Source of the DNA: Mayamaea pseudoterrestris
Lineage: Eukaryota > Bacillariophyta > Bacillariophyceae > Sellaphorales > Sellaphoraceae
Length of the DNA stretch: 64,000 bases
NCBI GenBank assembly: GCA_027923505.1
Contig: BROI01000018.1
Span: forward strand, 496,001-560,000
Direction: 5' to 3'
In this document: in pieces, positions 10,101 through 19,215 of the stretch
Layout: each line of letters begins with the position of its first letter
How positions within the stretch are numbered: position 1 is the first letter of the stretch
Notes under the pieces: model-generated
The model's database searches: none
The model's input: the letters and a program-made list of their open reading frames with translations, nothing else
What the model was told of the DNA's origin: nothing
Translations under genes and position numbers: made by a program

Positions 10101-12927
10101 CGAGCGCTCCATTGTGCGAGAGGATGTAAACCGATTGGAAGCGCGAGTGAAGGACCTGCAAGCGCTGCGAACTATTCAACAAGACCTCTGTCGTCAACTT
10201 GCTTCAAACTTGGCGCGCATGGAGGCAACACTTACGAAACTTATGTCGGAAACCACTGTTGCGGAACTATCGGACGACGACTTGGCAATTTTTCATGCGG
10301 TAAATGAGAACGCACATGCCGATTTGGTAGCCTCAAATGTCGATGTTTTGACCGAAACGGAGGAAAATTCTATGCAAAACTCGCAAGACGCGCGGTCGAT
10401 GAGTGGTGCGGAGGACAATTCGCAAGTCGATGATGGTGCGTTTGCGTCCTTGTGCCAACATTTACGTCACCCCGTTCTGTCGACAAATGATTTGCAACGA
10501 TTGTGGCTGCTGGGAACACATGTAGACAAGCTCATCACGTTTTTGCCGTGCCTTCCTGCCGAGACCGTTCACACTATACTAAAATTCTCATCGACCGAGG
10601 GTCGGAGCAGCAATGTTGACCAGATGACTCGTGAGCGACGCCACGCACTTTGTTTCACTTGCTTGGATTTTCGTGCCATGGCTGACATCCGCAAAGCAAA
10701 AGTCTGCCTTTCGCACGAGTTGTCTCGTGATGAACGCTCCAAACAATTTGATCCGCAAGTTGCTATTTGCCCCTATGAACTTGGCGGCAAGTGTAGCGAC
10801 CGTTTTTGTCCATACCAGCATTTGCAGCAGCGCGAACAGGGATCTCTCCTACCCAGAGAGCTCCTGCCGCTGCCCGTAAGATTTAGTGAACCCAAACCCC
10901 CGGAGTTGAAAAGAGGCAAAGATATTGGTTCGAAAAGTATAATGTTGTCGCTAGAGGGAGCAAACAAACCGCTGACTTGCATTGACGTTTATTCTAAAGA
11001 GAATGTAAGAGCTCAGCCAGATGCCTTCAGCGAGGAAGACTTTGTGGTGCTTCCGACACCAGACTCATCAGACTACAGTTCGGATGAAGCGTCGCGCAGT
11101 GACCGCGAGGAGCGCCAGAGTTTGCGTTCCTTTGTTGGCACGAAACAACGAAGCTCCGCCGTCGTTAGTCTTTCTTTCACGTCGATTGTCGATACGCTTT
11201 CTTCGAGCCTAAATGACTCACAAGGTCAACGTCCAAGTGAAATATGTGGATTCTTTCTTGGTGTTATGAACTGTATTCGAGTTGCAGTACACGCTGGTCG
11301 ATTCGATGCTTGCGATGAACTGATGCGAGTGTGCAAGGAGAAGATTCAATTTCACTTTGAAATGGATGAGGGAGAAAATCTATTTCGCGATATCTTACTA
11401 CGATTGACGGAATTTGTTTCACATGCCGTCCACTGCTCTTTTGCTTTGACTTCAGTCGACAACACGGACATCTTCTCGATGTTGTTTGACGTGCAGCACA
11501 GTTCTACTATGGTAGTGATGTTCCTTCAACAGTTTCGGAAAAACTTGCTTACGCAATCAAGATACCCATGTGACTTGCGAGTCTGGCATGCAGGAGCCAA
11601 GAGCATATGTTCAAGTTTTCGAAACTGCATGCAGCAATTTCCATGCATGTTGCGCGAAGCGCAATGCGTCGATGGTGAGCTAGGCGTTGATATAAATGGT
11701 CCCATAGCACGTTTGCATGAAATCATGCTGGAAGTCTGCACCACAACTGCCCATGACTCATTGACGCGTTTAATGAAGAAAGCGTGGCATCAAGCGTCGC
11801 TGTTATTTCGATATCTTCGCAAGGTCGATAGCGAGAAATGCGGGATAGTCAGAACAGATGCTTTCTGTCGCATGGGGGGCATTGTATTGAAAGTGTTGCA
11901 CATCATCTCCAAACAAACCGCAGTATATTCTTCCTCGTTGTGCCAGGCGGAACACGAGATCTTCAAGGTTTTGAAATCGCTCCGAGACTGTGGCGAGTCT
12001 TTCTCCGAACTGCTCGTTGCTCCGCTTTTTGCTGCGACCATCTCGCTTTGCTGCTCAATGCGACAGTACGCCCAGGCGCACCAGCGTCTAGAAGCACTCG
12101 TAATGGATGCGAAAAGAAATGGCTTGATGCCTTTGTCGGAGCTACTTTGGTGTCAGCTTGTGCAATTAAGAGTCACATTCCCTCCATCATCGACGCAATC
12201 AAAAACGATCCTACGTTTGTTCGACGAATACAACATTTTACTCGTGAACAAAATTGAATGTCTTGGAATCTATCTACATCGCGTCGTCCTCGGTGGTGAC
12301 TGGAATTTGGTCCGACATCTTAACGAGCAACCTACGAATCCGAGCCGTTTTGAGGCCTGCCAGAAGCTTGTTCTTGCCGCATGCAGATACAATGAGGCTG
12401 ATTCATCTCTCGCGGTCGATTTGGACGGAGTTTCTATGCGTACAAGGTGTCCTGACAGCGGACTAGACGCGAGATTTCCCATGAGTCTTGTTCTCGCCGG
12501 GCCGCACATTACGAGTCTTTCACTTAATTTTTGCGAGATTATAGCGCTACCTGATGGTTTTGGAAGCGCTTTTCCCGAACTGCAGAGCTTATCGCTCAAC
12601 AATAATAATCTCATCGTTTTGCCGCCGAGTCTCCATAAAATGAAACGCCTAAAACAGCTTCGGGTGACGTCCAATCGGCTTGATTGTCTTCCGTCTAACT
12701 TTACCTTTCCAGAACTCGAAGAGCTTTTAGCTAGCCAAAACAAATTGACAAGCCTGCCGGAGAGTTTGTCTGCGTGCAAGCGTTTACAAGTACTGCATTT
12801 GGACGGTAACGGCTTGAACGAAAAGTTGTTGTTGAATTTACTTTCGGAACTCCCCGAGCTGCGACTAGTCTCACCCAGCATAGAATTCCAACAACGATTA
12901 GATGGTAACTGTAGCGCTGCTAAATGA
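7153..12927 (+). CDS. Giant protein: triplicated unknown domain, coiled coil, zf-C3H1 finger, LRR tail
   Basis: A single uninterrupted frame of 1924 residues. Three copies of a roughly 150-170-residue domain lie near residues 65-234, 369-524 and 635-780. Each has a start like FLxAH, an inner hydrophobic strand (VIVFDD, VILFDD, YIIILRN), then LLWVCFDPNNQ, FFWVCFDPNNQ or YCFFVDRTNC, then KxKELAA and a Trp-containing end. I do not recognise this domain. A coiled coil spans about 951-1036. At 1206-1223, CPYELGGKCSDRFCPYQH gives C-x7-C-x4-C-x3-H. This matches the putative zinc finger of ZFC3H1/Red1, nuclear proteins that deliver RNA to the exosome. Helical sequence fills about 1370-1740, and five or so leucine-rich repeats end the protein (about 1780-1906). 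A nuclear RNA-surveillance scaffold is inferred from the finger alone. Confidence 0.85.
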   Translation: MQGAAEATAGEERKRRALKEKELKIARAASQLRRQHLHARMQNYYVSQQNIQADHVIISTEEDIDHLVQFLAAHRTSERQQQRQERDGVDLTTSLALVPILYPSTLATAAPLRATGAVLAHDATQYTRLMEAADFVIVFDDDGEKKRMAEKQAWFDDLLVAAKARANIRQQQQEQPTDSTSHTAKVPLLWVCFDPNNQVGTRVMVRKRRELAAIIVSHVQAEWKQDLIEWVARMQQQRLALNGATDDEEHFLPEGDASIGKRQQLYHASTASGASTGGSEELADSRVIDLTYETDTSEDSKSDKKPNKKRKRVQSNIDAVEDDEEVASTSAMQLRRREPKHEYQPLWLTNRLQLQQEQYLIVSAPPDLGRLHKFLKAHGNCLSRKELRDEAASSKVLFPIVYSNYGSQSNSVHVHDIVRCSSLLAKAKLVILFDDPGPRTSKRQNLFDKLLSGILDKVRERQEDHHHQNGFNVPFFWVCFDPNNQAGQAVVPKKNVLAAIVITEIHDPWQNRKLPEWIKGMQRWRQQTQRTMLGMKGREQGHGIVVAAHGTAISAGGAATSAKDALTEAKCEEENHALLTNSDRTAFIRTISGNTREVVDRNGDSATGLAGEDSQLIEQAEEKPYPFLSPPRHTHLLGFISAHENASKKRRKQAAKEEFAFENVLKPILLPNLMADTDSIDYLIREARALMENAAYIIILRNVEKPSRSREIFQKQLIEETAQLNEISRGRVKYCFFVDRTNCIGRAVKQKRKELAAVVVTKIRPEWQNNLPTGDWMMDGTADSQQHEKQALHIEQQRQTEASFGAIHDSISISASNAEGDAPLSIITRKRLESSESQFRDAPLELVAEDMQHNSAVTRNPAQNYPLHYSQITSNEACSQLHTTSTQGIRSTASAELSRVSFSQSTNDSLLSMRDTQCNDTRSANEDTAPSRIDESIVSSNLSGSTIKTQMLLEEELMTYEATVGLLKARKEQVDTALADKLGERSIVREDVNRLEARVKDLQALRTIQQDLCRQLASNLARMEATLTKLMSETTVAELSDDDLAIFHAVNENAHADLVASNVDVLTETEENSMQNSQDARSMSGAEDNSQVDDGAFASLCQHLRHPVLSTNDLQRLWLLGTHVDKLITFLPCLPAETVHTILKFSSTEGRSSNVDQMTRERRHALCFTCLDFRAMADIRKAKVCLSHELSRDERSKQFDPQVAICPYELGGKCSDRFCPYQHLQQREQGSLLPRELLPLPVRFSEPKPPELKRGKDIGSKSIMLSLEGANKPLTCIDVYSKENVRAQPDAFSEEDFVVLPTPDSSDYSSDEASRSDREERQSLRSFVGTKQRSSAVVSLSFTSIVDTLSSSLNDSQGQRPSEICGFFLGVMNCIRVAVHAGRFDACDELMRVCKEKIQFHFEMDEGENLFRDILLRLTEFVSHAVHCSFALTSVDNTDIFSMLFDVQHSSTMVVMFLQQFRKNLLTQSRYPCDLRVWHAGAKSICSSFRNCMQQFPCMLREAQCVDGELGVDINGPIARLHEIMLEVCTTTAHDSLTRLMKKAWHQASLLFRYLRKVDSEKCGIVRTDAFCRMGGIVLKVLHIISKQTAVYSSSLCQAEHEIFKVLKSLRDCGESFSELLVAPLFAATISLCCSMRQYAQAHQRLEALVMDAKRNGLMPLSELLWCQLVQLRVTFPPSSTQSKTILRLFDEYNILLVNKIECLGIYLHRVVLGGDWNLVRHLNEQPTNPSRFEACQKLVLAACRYNEADSSLAVDLDGVSMRTRCPDSGLDARFPMSLVLAGPHITSLSLNFCEIIALPDGFGSAFPELQSLSLNNNNLIVLPPSLHKMKRLKQLRVTSNRLDCLPSNFTFPELEELLASQNKLTSLPESLSACKRLQVLHLDGNGLNEKLLLNLLSELPELRLVSPSIEFQQRLDGNCSAAK

Positions 12928-13028
12928 TTTTTGTTATCGATAGACAACTGACTAGTGTGGCAGTTATGCGCCATGTAACAACAACTCTTCAACCCATAGA
13001 CGTAATCTATTAACTGTAAACACGTGCG

Positions 13029-15680
13029 CTAATTTGAATTACTAATTCTTTCCACCTTCCGCTTACCATCCTTTGTATTCCCTTGGAAGAATCCGCGAAA
13101 TTTAAACTCGGGTGCTACATTTCGCGTCCACAGCTTGGGCATTTGCCGCTTCGCATGTCCTTGTAGTTTAAACAACGCTTCTTTGTAATCAATTCCTAAT
13201 GCATCCGTCCAAGCAAAAACAACGAGGCGGCTCACCTGACCTGCCTCTTGAGCATCGGTCATGATGGACTGCGCCATGCTTACTCGTTCGGTCGCAAACG
13301 ATGCTAGCGTCGCATGAGTTTGTGATATTGTTGTTCCAGCTTTTGCTGGGAATGCGGCAATCAGCACGCGAAGCATTGCTGCGTAAAAGTGATGGTCAGG
13401 CTTGAGGCTCAATCCTAGAGAATCAAGCTTTACCTCCTCATACGTCTTCAACGCCATAGAGTAAATGCGTTCATTAGCACTCGATTCGCTTTCATCAAGA
13501 TAATAGGCGTCGGCATCCCCATCAGCCATATCTTCGCTAACGCCAGCATGATCACTCCCTTTCCCTTTTATAGCTGCAGGAGCTGTCTCAAAACTTTTAA
13601 CGGCCGCAATCAGGACAGACGAAAAAGGCGATGATGCGTTTCGTTTCTTCAGCATTGTTCCAGTTTTCATTCCCTGAACCATTTCATTGAGCAAAGAACG
13701 GGCGTGCTGTATCTTGTCCATGCCTACAATTCCCTTGCAATGGGCAACAGCGAGTATCAGCAAACTATATGTTTGAAAATCAGGCCGCGCATCTGGCGGC
13801 AGCAAACCCGATGCGATCAAATCCCTCTGCAGCTTGACTACCTCGTACGCGCGTTGCGACGCATGTGCGTGTTTAGAAGATGACCAAGCCCGGAGGCAAG
13901 CATTCAACGAGCTAGTGTTGGGAAGAACGGCTGGATGATCCGGTGCCAGCATGGTTTGCAGAATTCGCTCGCACTCATCCACTGCTTCAGGAGCGCCCGA
14001 CGTGGACCAAGCATCCAAACAGATATTGTAGGCCATGCGAGCGTTGCGATGATCATTCAAATCGCTTAATAGTTGCTCTCTCATCTTGCCACCGTCGTCA
14101 TTTTCAGCTTGAATCTGTATGGCTTGCACATAGTCCATTCGCATGCTCAGAATTTCTTCACACTGCTGCGCCGCCTTTTTACGAGACGCTGCGTTCTGCT
14201 GACTCGACGATGCCAGTTTCGCAAAGGCTTGTAGCGTCATGTTGAATGCCATTGCATCAGCAACAACCGATCCATCAGTCGTGTCAATCATTTCCTTTAA
14301 CAAGTCCAAAATTTGCTGCGCAAATTGTTGCTGCTCCCTTTGAAACGCACTGCGACGAGGCTGATTGTTGGATGTGTAGGTAATGGCATTGACCATGGCT
14401 TGCATGGCCGTCGTATAGGCAACGGCGTCGGCCGTGACAATGCGACGTCGATTGCGATCGTGCGCATCCTCGTGATAGGGTCGTCCGTATTGCTCCTCGT
14501 AGACAGCCTTTTCCTCGACGTGAGCCTTTTGCATGTTTCGTAGTACTTCCATTGCCAGATAGGCTGGATGTTGTTCTCGTGGAGTCTTGTGGTAAGGATG
14601 TGATCGGGCCGCCTTAGCGCAGGCATTTAGTAGGTGCGAGTACGACTTTGTGTTTGGTCGGCAGTGCCAATTTCGATCCAAATGTAGTGACTGCATGCGC
14701 TGCACGACAGCTTGCGACTGAAGATGCGCCGTTCGAAGCACGGGAGCGGCGTTGGCAAGGCCGTATAGATAGGTATTGAAGATATCCACCGTTGGCAAAC
14801 TGCCCGGTCGGTCACCAGCACTGCCACCACCAACAATATCCATCGACGTTACTAAATGCTCCTCATCCCAGGCAGCTTCCTCCAATGCTCGCTCCAGTAT
14901 TTGCTCCATGCGCATGGGCGCCATTTTCTGCGCCGACATGTTTGCTTGAAGCGTTTCGTTGCTGACGGACAATTGTCGGGCCCAGGCAAAAACAATGAGA
15001 TCCCATAGTTTAATGGAAATGGCAGCGTCATGATAGAACGTTGACAATGACTGATCTGCTGCTTGCTCATTTATTTCTTGTCGTTGCTTCATTTGCTGGA
15101 CCCGCCGCTTCTTGTCCAAAATCAATCGTTCCAAAACGTCCTGCGCCCAAGTGAGTGATTGGATCGTCGTTATTAATGGTGCACTGGATGATGGTTCACT
15201 GCGAGTAATGCTACTAGTTGCACTTTGTCTCACATTTGCTTGATTCTTGCAAAGCTGCTTGATGAGATGAAAGACTTGGTTGGAGTGCGCGTCGGCTGGA
15301 TGTAGCGGCAACGGACATGCCAGCAACGTTCTGACGCGAACTTGCAAGGGTGCCGTCACGTCCAACCATGGCTTGGAAGCAAGGACTGCATGCGAAAGTA
15401 GACCTGATTTAGATAAATGGTCTTCATCCTCTTGGTAAATTTCTTGTTCGTAGTCAATTGATGATGGTGATGCTAACGCTCCTGCTGCTGTAAATTGTCG
15501 AGTAAAGCTTGCACACGGTAACAACCTTGTCGTCCTCGTCGAAATGCTCGCAGTGATGCAGCAGAACGATCGAAACTTCGACAGCCCGGAAACCTGTATT
15601 GTAGATTGCGACTGGTTGAATAATATTCCTGTCCTTTCTGTAGCCGCTCGACGACTCTGTCGAATCGCTGTTCGAATCAT
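13029..15680 (-). CDS. Pentatricopeptide-repeat protein, organelle targeted
   Basis: This encodes 883 residues. The first 70 are rich in Arg, Ser and Thr and nearly free of acids, as in a mitochondrial presequence; a plastid address is not excluded. The body contains repeated helical hairpins of PPR type. Examples are the segments around NTYLYGLANAAP, TKSYSHLLNACAKA, AVAYTTAMQAMVNA, AMAFNMTLQAFAKL and TSSLNACLRAWSSS. Each begins with a repeat-helix pattern followed by lengthy insertions rich in Gln and Ser. PPR proteins bind organellar RNA and act in processing, stability, editing or translation. No DYW, SMR or other added catalytic domain is visible at the C terminus. The gene ends 100 bp from the convergent giant gene and is divergent from the G6PD-like gene. 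Confidence 0.82.
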   Translation of the reverse strand: MIRTAIRQSRRAATERTGILFNQSQSTIQVSGLSKFRSFCCITASISTRTTRLLPCASFTRQFTAAGALASPSSIDYEQEIYQEDEDHLSKSGLLSHAVLASKPWLDVTAPLQVRVRTLLACPLPLHPADAHSNQVFHLIKQLCKNQANVRQSATSSITRSEPSSSAPLITTIQSLTWAQDVLERLILDKKRRVQQMKQRQEINEQAADQSLSTFYHDAAISIKLWDLIVFAWARQLSVSNETLQANMSAQKMAPMRMEQILERALEEAAWDEEHLVTSMDIVGGGSAGDRPGSLPTVDIFNTYLYGLANAAPVLRTAHLQSQAVVQRMQSLHLDRNWHCRPNTKSYSHLLNACAKAARSHPYHKTPREQHPAYLAMEVLRNMQKAHVEEKAVYEEQYGRPYHEDAHDRNRRRIVTADAVAYTTAMQAMVNAITYTSNNQPRRSAFQREQQQFAQQILDLLKEMIDTTDGSVVADAMAFNMTLQAFAKLASSSQQNAASRKKAAQQCEEILSMRMDYVQAIQIQAENDDGGKMREQLLSDLNDHRNARMAYNICLDAWSTSGAPEAVDECERILQTMLAPDHPAVLPNTSSLNACLRAWSSSKHAHASQRAYEVVKLQRDLIASGLLPPDARPDFQTYSLLILAVAHCKGIVGMDKIQHARSLLNEMVQGMKTGTMLKKRNASSPFSSVLIAAVKSFETAPAAIKGKGSDHAGVSEDMADGDADAYYLDESESSANERIYSMALKTYEEVKLDSLGLSLKPDHHFYAAMLRVLIAAFPAKAGTTISQTHATLASFATERVSMAQSIMTDAQEAGQVSRLVVFAWTDALGIDYKEALFKLQGHAKRQMPKLWTRNVAPEFKFRGFFQGNTKDGKRKVERISNSN

Positions 15681-15995
15681 GATACTCCGTTGTCACGCGC
15701 TTGCAGTTTGCAGTTGACAAATAATGGAGATGCGGCAGCCTTGATTTCTTGACTAGTTACAAAAAGGAACGACTGCGATAGCAGACCTTTATAGAAGCAG
15801 CACTTTATAATATTATGGTCGAAACGTCGAGTGACGATGGATCGATGATCGATCCCATGGTGACGGATGGATGCGTCACAACTAAAACGAGTCGCCAAAT
15901 GTCGCACTGGTTGCCACTATGTCGCATAGGTTTTCTTTCCGCGCCGCGCCACCAACTCGCCGTCACAATATTTTTTTTCTTGCATCCTTCCAATT
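15681..15995. other. Divergent promoter interval, 315 bp
   Basis: Between the PPR gene and the G6PD-like gene. Nothing beyond a T-rich run just before the plus-strand ATG was seen. A short direct sequence similarity between GACGATGG and GATCGATGATCG segments near 15833-15850 is too weak to call. Confidence 0.35.
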
Positions 15996-17324
15996 ATGAT
16001 GACAAGCGCTATGCTTCAATCTATTCAGGACGAAGATTGGGTACAAAAGCCTTTAACAATCATTGTTGTTCCTGGTTTGAGTCAGGCCTCAATGGAGAAG
16101 GTTTTTCCGTCTCTCTTCACGCTCTTTGAAACTCAACTGAAAACTGACTTTGAAGTATGGGCGCTCGATACCAAGGACATTTCAACCCAAGCCTTTCAGG
16201 AGGAGTATATTGCACCTCAACTGCCGCATCGAAACGATGAATTCCTGGACTGCTGTATCTACAAGCACATTTCCAAGCTTGATGATTGGCGAACGCTCAC
16301 GCAATTGTTTCAGCAAACGTCGCTGCCGCACCAAAATGTGGCCGTTTGGTTTGCCGACGTTGCGCAGAATCACACTCTGAACGAAACAGTCTTCATGGCG
16401 ACGAAACGAATCACTCCCTCCATTCTGCAAGGCTGGAATCGAGTCATATTTGAGCCTCCGCTATCTCACAAGGAAAAGATATCGTGGGACGAGACGAAAC
16501 ATTTGTATCGCCTGCATCCACTCTTGGCCAGCACGGCTTGTCAGCAAGTTTGGGCCTTTCGGCAGCGACCATGGACTCGGTCGTTGTGGAATGCACGAGC
16601 CGTGCAGTCGGTGCACGTGCAGGTGCGGACGCAGTCATCCGTCTATTCGATGCTGCCGCAACTGTACCATGTGGCGTGCGTCGTGGCCATGGAAATCAAG
16701 CAACCGCTCGAAGACTTATCGATTCATACGGCGCGAGCCATTGTCTTGGCAAAGATTAGTCCCTACTGTCGATCCATTGACCTCATGACGGGAAAGAGAG
16801 CGGGAGCAATAGATAACGAGAAGAAGGTGACAACGACTACGAAATCTGAGCCAACGTATGTTTGCGTGCGATGCTGGATTCAGTCGGACACGTGGACTGG
16901 CGTTCCATTCTTTCTCGAAATCATGCAACACGAGTTACCAAATGACACTGTCGAAATTCGACTCGCTCTTCAGGATGCGACGGACCAAGATGCTCTAGTC
17001 TTTGGAGAACATGGCGCTAGTTTTGTCATGGCGCCCATCTCGGGCGAGTCGCCACTGTCAGACTCGCGGCAGCTTGCGGAAATGCACATGACGGGCAATG
17101 ACTCTGACAAGATTCTTGACGGACGAAGTCGGCTGGCGTTGGATGCATTCCGCGGAAAGAAGCTTCTCTTTGTTCACGGCAAGGAACTCACCGCCCTTCA
17201 TTCGATTGTTGATCCGCTCATTCGGCAATGCAACAGCGTTGTTGCAGAATCATATGAGTCAGTGGAAGGTCCAGCGAGTCGATTGGAGTTTTTGAAGGAT
17301 ATTCGCCCGCCCAAGTCCGTGTAA
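15996..17324 (+). CDS. Glucose-6-phosphate dehydrogenase-like pseudoenzyme
   Basis: This encodes 442 residues, slightly shorter than the usual 480-515. The order of G6PD landmarks is kept. A first strand TIIVVPGLSQASMEKVFPSL (about 21-40) stands where the GASGDLAxxK dinucleotide loop belongs. GWNRVIFEPPLS (about 146-157) stands for GWxRVIVEKPFG. YRLHPLLAST (171-180) stands for YRIDHYLGKE. LYHVACVVAMEIKQP stands for LLQxLCLVAMEKP. TWTGVPFFLEIM (299-310) stands for the WxGVPFxLRxGK strand, and LALDAFRGKKLLFV stands for LLLDAxxGDxxLFV. The glycines of the nucleotide loop, the Lys of EKP, the Asp-His/Lys active-site group and the Arg/Lys of LRxGK are all absent. Fold similarity is strong but catalysis is not expected. 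A regulatory or structural role is inference. The frame is intact, which argues against a simple pseudogene. Confidence 0.75.
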   Translation: MMTSAMLQSIQDEDWVQKPLTIIVVPGLSQASMEKVFPSLFTLFETQLKTDFEVWALDTKDISTQAFQEEYIAPQLPHRNDEFLDCCIYKHISKLDDWRTLTQLFQQTSLPHQNVAVWFADVAQNHTLNETVFMATKRITPSILQGWNRVIFEPPLSHKEKISWDETKHLYRLHPLLASTACQQVWAFRQRPWTRSLWNARAVQSVHVQVRTQSSVYSMLPQLYHVACVVAMEIKQPLEDLSIHTARAIVLAKISPYCRSIDLMTGKRAGAIDNEKKVTTTTKSEPTYVCVRCWIQSDTWTGVPFFLEIMQHELPNDTVEIRLALQDATDQDALVFGEHGASFVMAPISGESPLSDSRQLAEMHMTGNDSDKILDGRSRLALDAFRGKKLLFVHGKELTALHSIVDPLIRQCNSVVAESYESVEGPASRLEFLKDIRPPKSV

Positions 17325-17611
17325 TTGTAGATCGCCTCGACCAGCAAGTTGCGCGCCGGACGGCGACGGCGACAGCGACACGACATGAGGACATGTTCAG
17401 AAAGCATATAAACGACGTAAAACACTAATAGAGCTATCTATAGATATTGACAAAGTGGGGCCGGCCTGATTTATACAACGAACGAGATGGATTGATAGCA
17501 ATGCAAAGCGTGACACTACCGGAGCGACATAGACGACGAACAAAAACTCATCCACCGCAATCTTCCATCACATTCACATTCCCACGACGGCTAACTGGCA
17601 AAGAAAGCATT

Positions 17612-18305
17612 ATGGACAAGATTGATCCAATAACGGCTCTACAGGATGATATAGGTGTGAACAAGAATTTGCTGTTGGCGCAGTTGATACTGCGTGCGAT
17701 GTGCGACAAAAGCCAAGCTTCAAGCTTCGCTCATGCATACACTCGCTCATCACTGTCACACTTTCTGTTTTATAGACGGCCTCTCACTAGCCATGTTTGA
17801 AGCCCTTCGAAGTCTTCGTGATGCTGTCGCTCCAGACTCTGGTAACCTTGGAGCAAACTCGAGCACCAATACCAATGCCCAGGAGCAGCAGCAGCCACCA
17901 GATATTGACGACCTTTGGCAAGCCTACAAGAGTGGCGACAAGCAAGTAGTTGAGCAAATCCATGCGGCAAATGGTGGAGTTATTCTACAAAAGCGAGAAG
18001 ACTTTATTCGAGTGCACGCGAAAATGGAAATGGACAAGGATACCGAGTTGGTGCAGCGACTCGCAAGCTCGGTGCTGAACAAGTCGGCCGAGATTGACGA
18101 AAAAGTTGATGCATTGCCAGGAATGCATCGCACCAAGGCGGAGCAAATGGGACGCATTGAGGAGCTACTTGAGCTAAACAAACAAGCCGTTGAAGAGTTG
18201 GAAACTACCTACACGGCGGCCAAGGAACGACGAGATGCATGCCGCGAATTCATTCGCATTAACGCATGTAAGGCTTTGGGAGTCGAGGAGGATCAAGATA
18301 CATGA
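17612..18305 (+). CDS. MED21: Mediator complex subunit 21 (two exons)
   Basis: Exon 1 is 17612-17654, the intron is 17655-17775 (121 nt, GTGTGA...TATAG) and exon 2 is 17776-18305; together they give 190 residues. Splicing joins MDKIDPITALQDDI to DGLSLAMFEALRSLRDAV. This recreates the conserved MED21/Srb7 N terminus, in which a short MDxITxLQ helix is followed by an amphipathic helix. The second half has LVQRLASSVLNKSAEIDEKVD, a short PG turn and a long coiled-coil helix (about 140-180), the family's usual plan. MED21 pairs with MED7 in the middle module of Mediator in the nucleus. An insertion of about 40 residues rich in Gln, Asn and Ser separates the halves. An unspliced reading from an upstream ATG would lose the N-terminal motif. 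Confidence 0.75.
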
Positions 18306-19215
18306 CGAGTAGATGATGATGCAGAGACAGTTTTGTTGGCCTGGATACGGAGACTAGTGTCATTTTGCATTCCGCGTGTAAGCTTCATGATTCCACGCTG
18401 CTGTGGCTTGTGGCTCTTTGCCTGTCGAATTCCCGATCACTAAATCTATCAATCACCTTACTAGTCTTTCACTATCTTCCTATCATCACATTTATCATGA
18501 TGTTACTCATCTTTCAATCGTCTCAGACATATCCTTCTATGGGTTTAAATTCTTCACTCGTGTCCAAGGTTTATCTCGCTAGTATAGGAGGTGAGACAAC
18601 TGCCAGTCATGTTATTTTGTAGCGCACCTGAAATATGGATGTTGGCACCCTTCTGGGTTGATTGGGCATGCACATGGCTAAAAATACGGGCATTTGAATG
18701 GCATGGCAGCTGCTGACAGAGACCTGTGACAAGTTATCACCAATCACATTGCAGTCCACAGAGACACCAGTGCTTGGGCTCCAAAATACAATGTAACTGG
18801 TGAGAAATTCTCACCAAACTCAGCCAGCAGATGCCGTAATTTTCAAATGTCCATACCTTGAGCCATGTTAATGCCCAAATCAAGTCAGAATAACTAACCT
18901 TGCCTTCAAAGACCACCCCCGATAGTCTTGTTCCATGAATTTGGTTCTGGCTATGCTTGATGCAGTTAGATTGGTGCATACCAGTCATTCCCAGCTCACG
19001 TGTAGCATCAGTTCTTTGGGAGGGGCAGACGTCCACACTTAACCGAGCCCTCTAGACAGAATCGCACCACGACTGATGGCGCGCCATTCCGCGCTCCGTT
19101 GTCACGCTCACATTGTTCATTCTTCTTCTCGTCCATCGAACGATGCAGGGTACCATTCTTCGTTGCATTGAGTGACGAAAAAGAAAGAGGAATTAGAAGA
19201 GGAAGAAGGGAAACA
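18306..19215. other. Intergenic stretch without recognised gene
   Basis: About 900 bp between two plus-strand genes. Frames of 85 residues (plus) and 99 residues (minus, 18737-19036) exist but lack recognisable domains or a coding-like composition. The minus-strand frame has a Trp-rich segment that might be the remnant of a coding element, but I cannot place it. A CTTCTTCT-rich leader lies just before the gene at 19216. Confidence 0.4.

Noticed and set aside
17447-17800. 117-residue plus-strand frame upstream of MED21 as an independent gene
   Set aside because: Only the short MDKIDPITALQDDI part is sensible, and it joins by splicing to exon 2 of MED21; the rest reads through the intron.
18737-19036. 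Minus-strand frame of 99 residues
   Set aside because: No domain, odd composition and no homologue recognised; kept only as part of an intergenic note.
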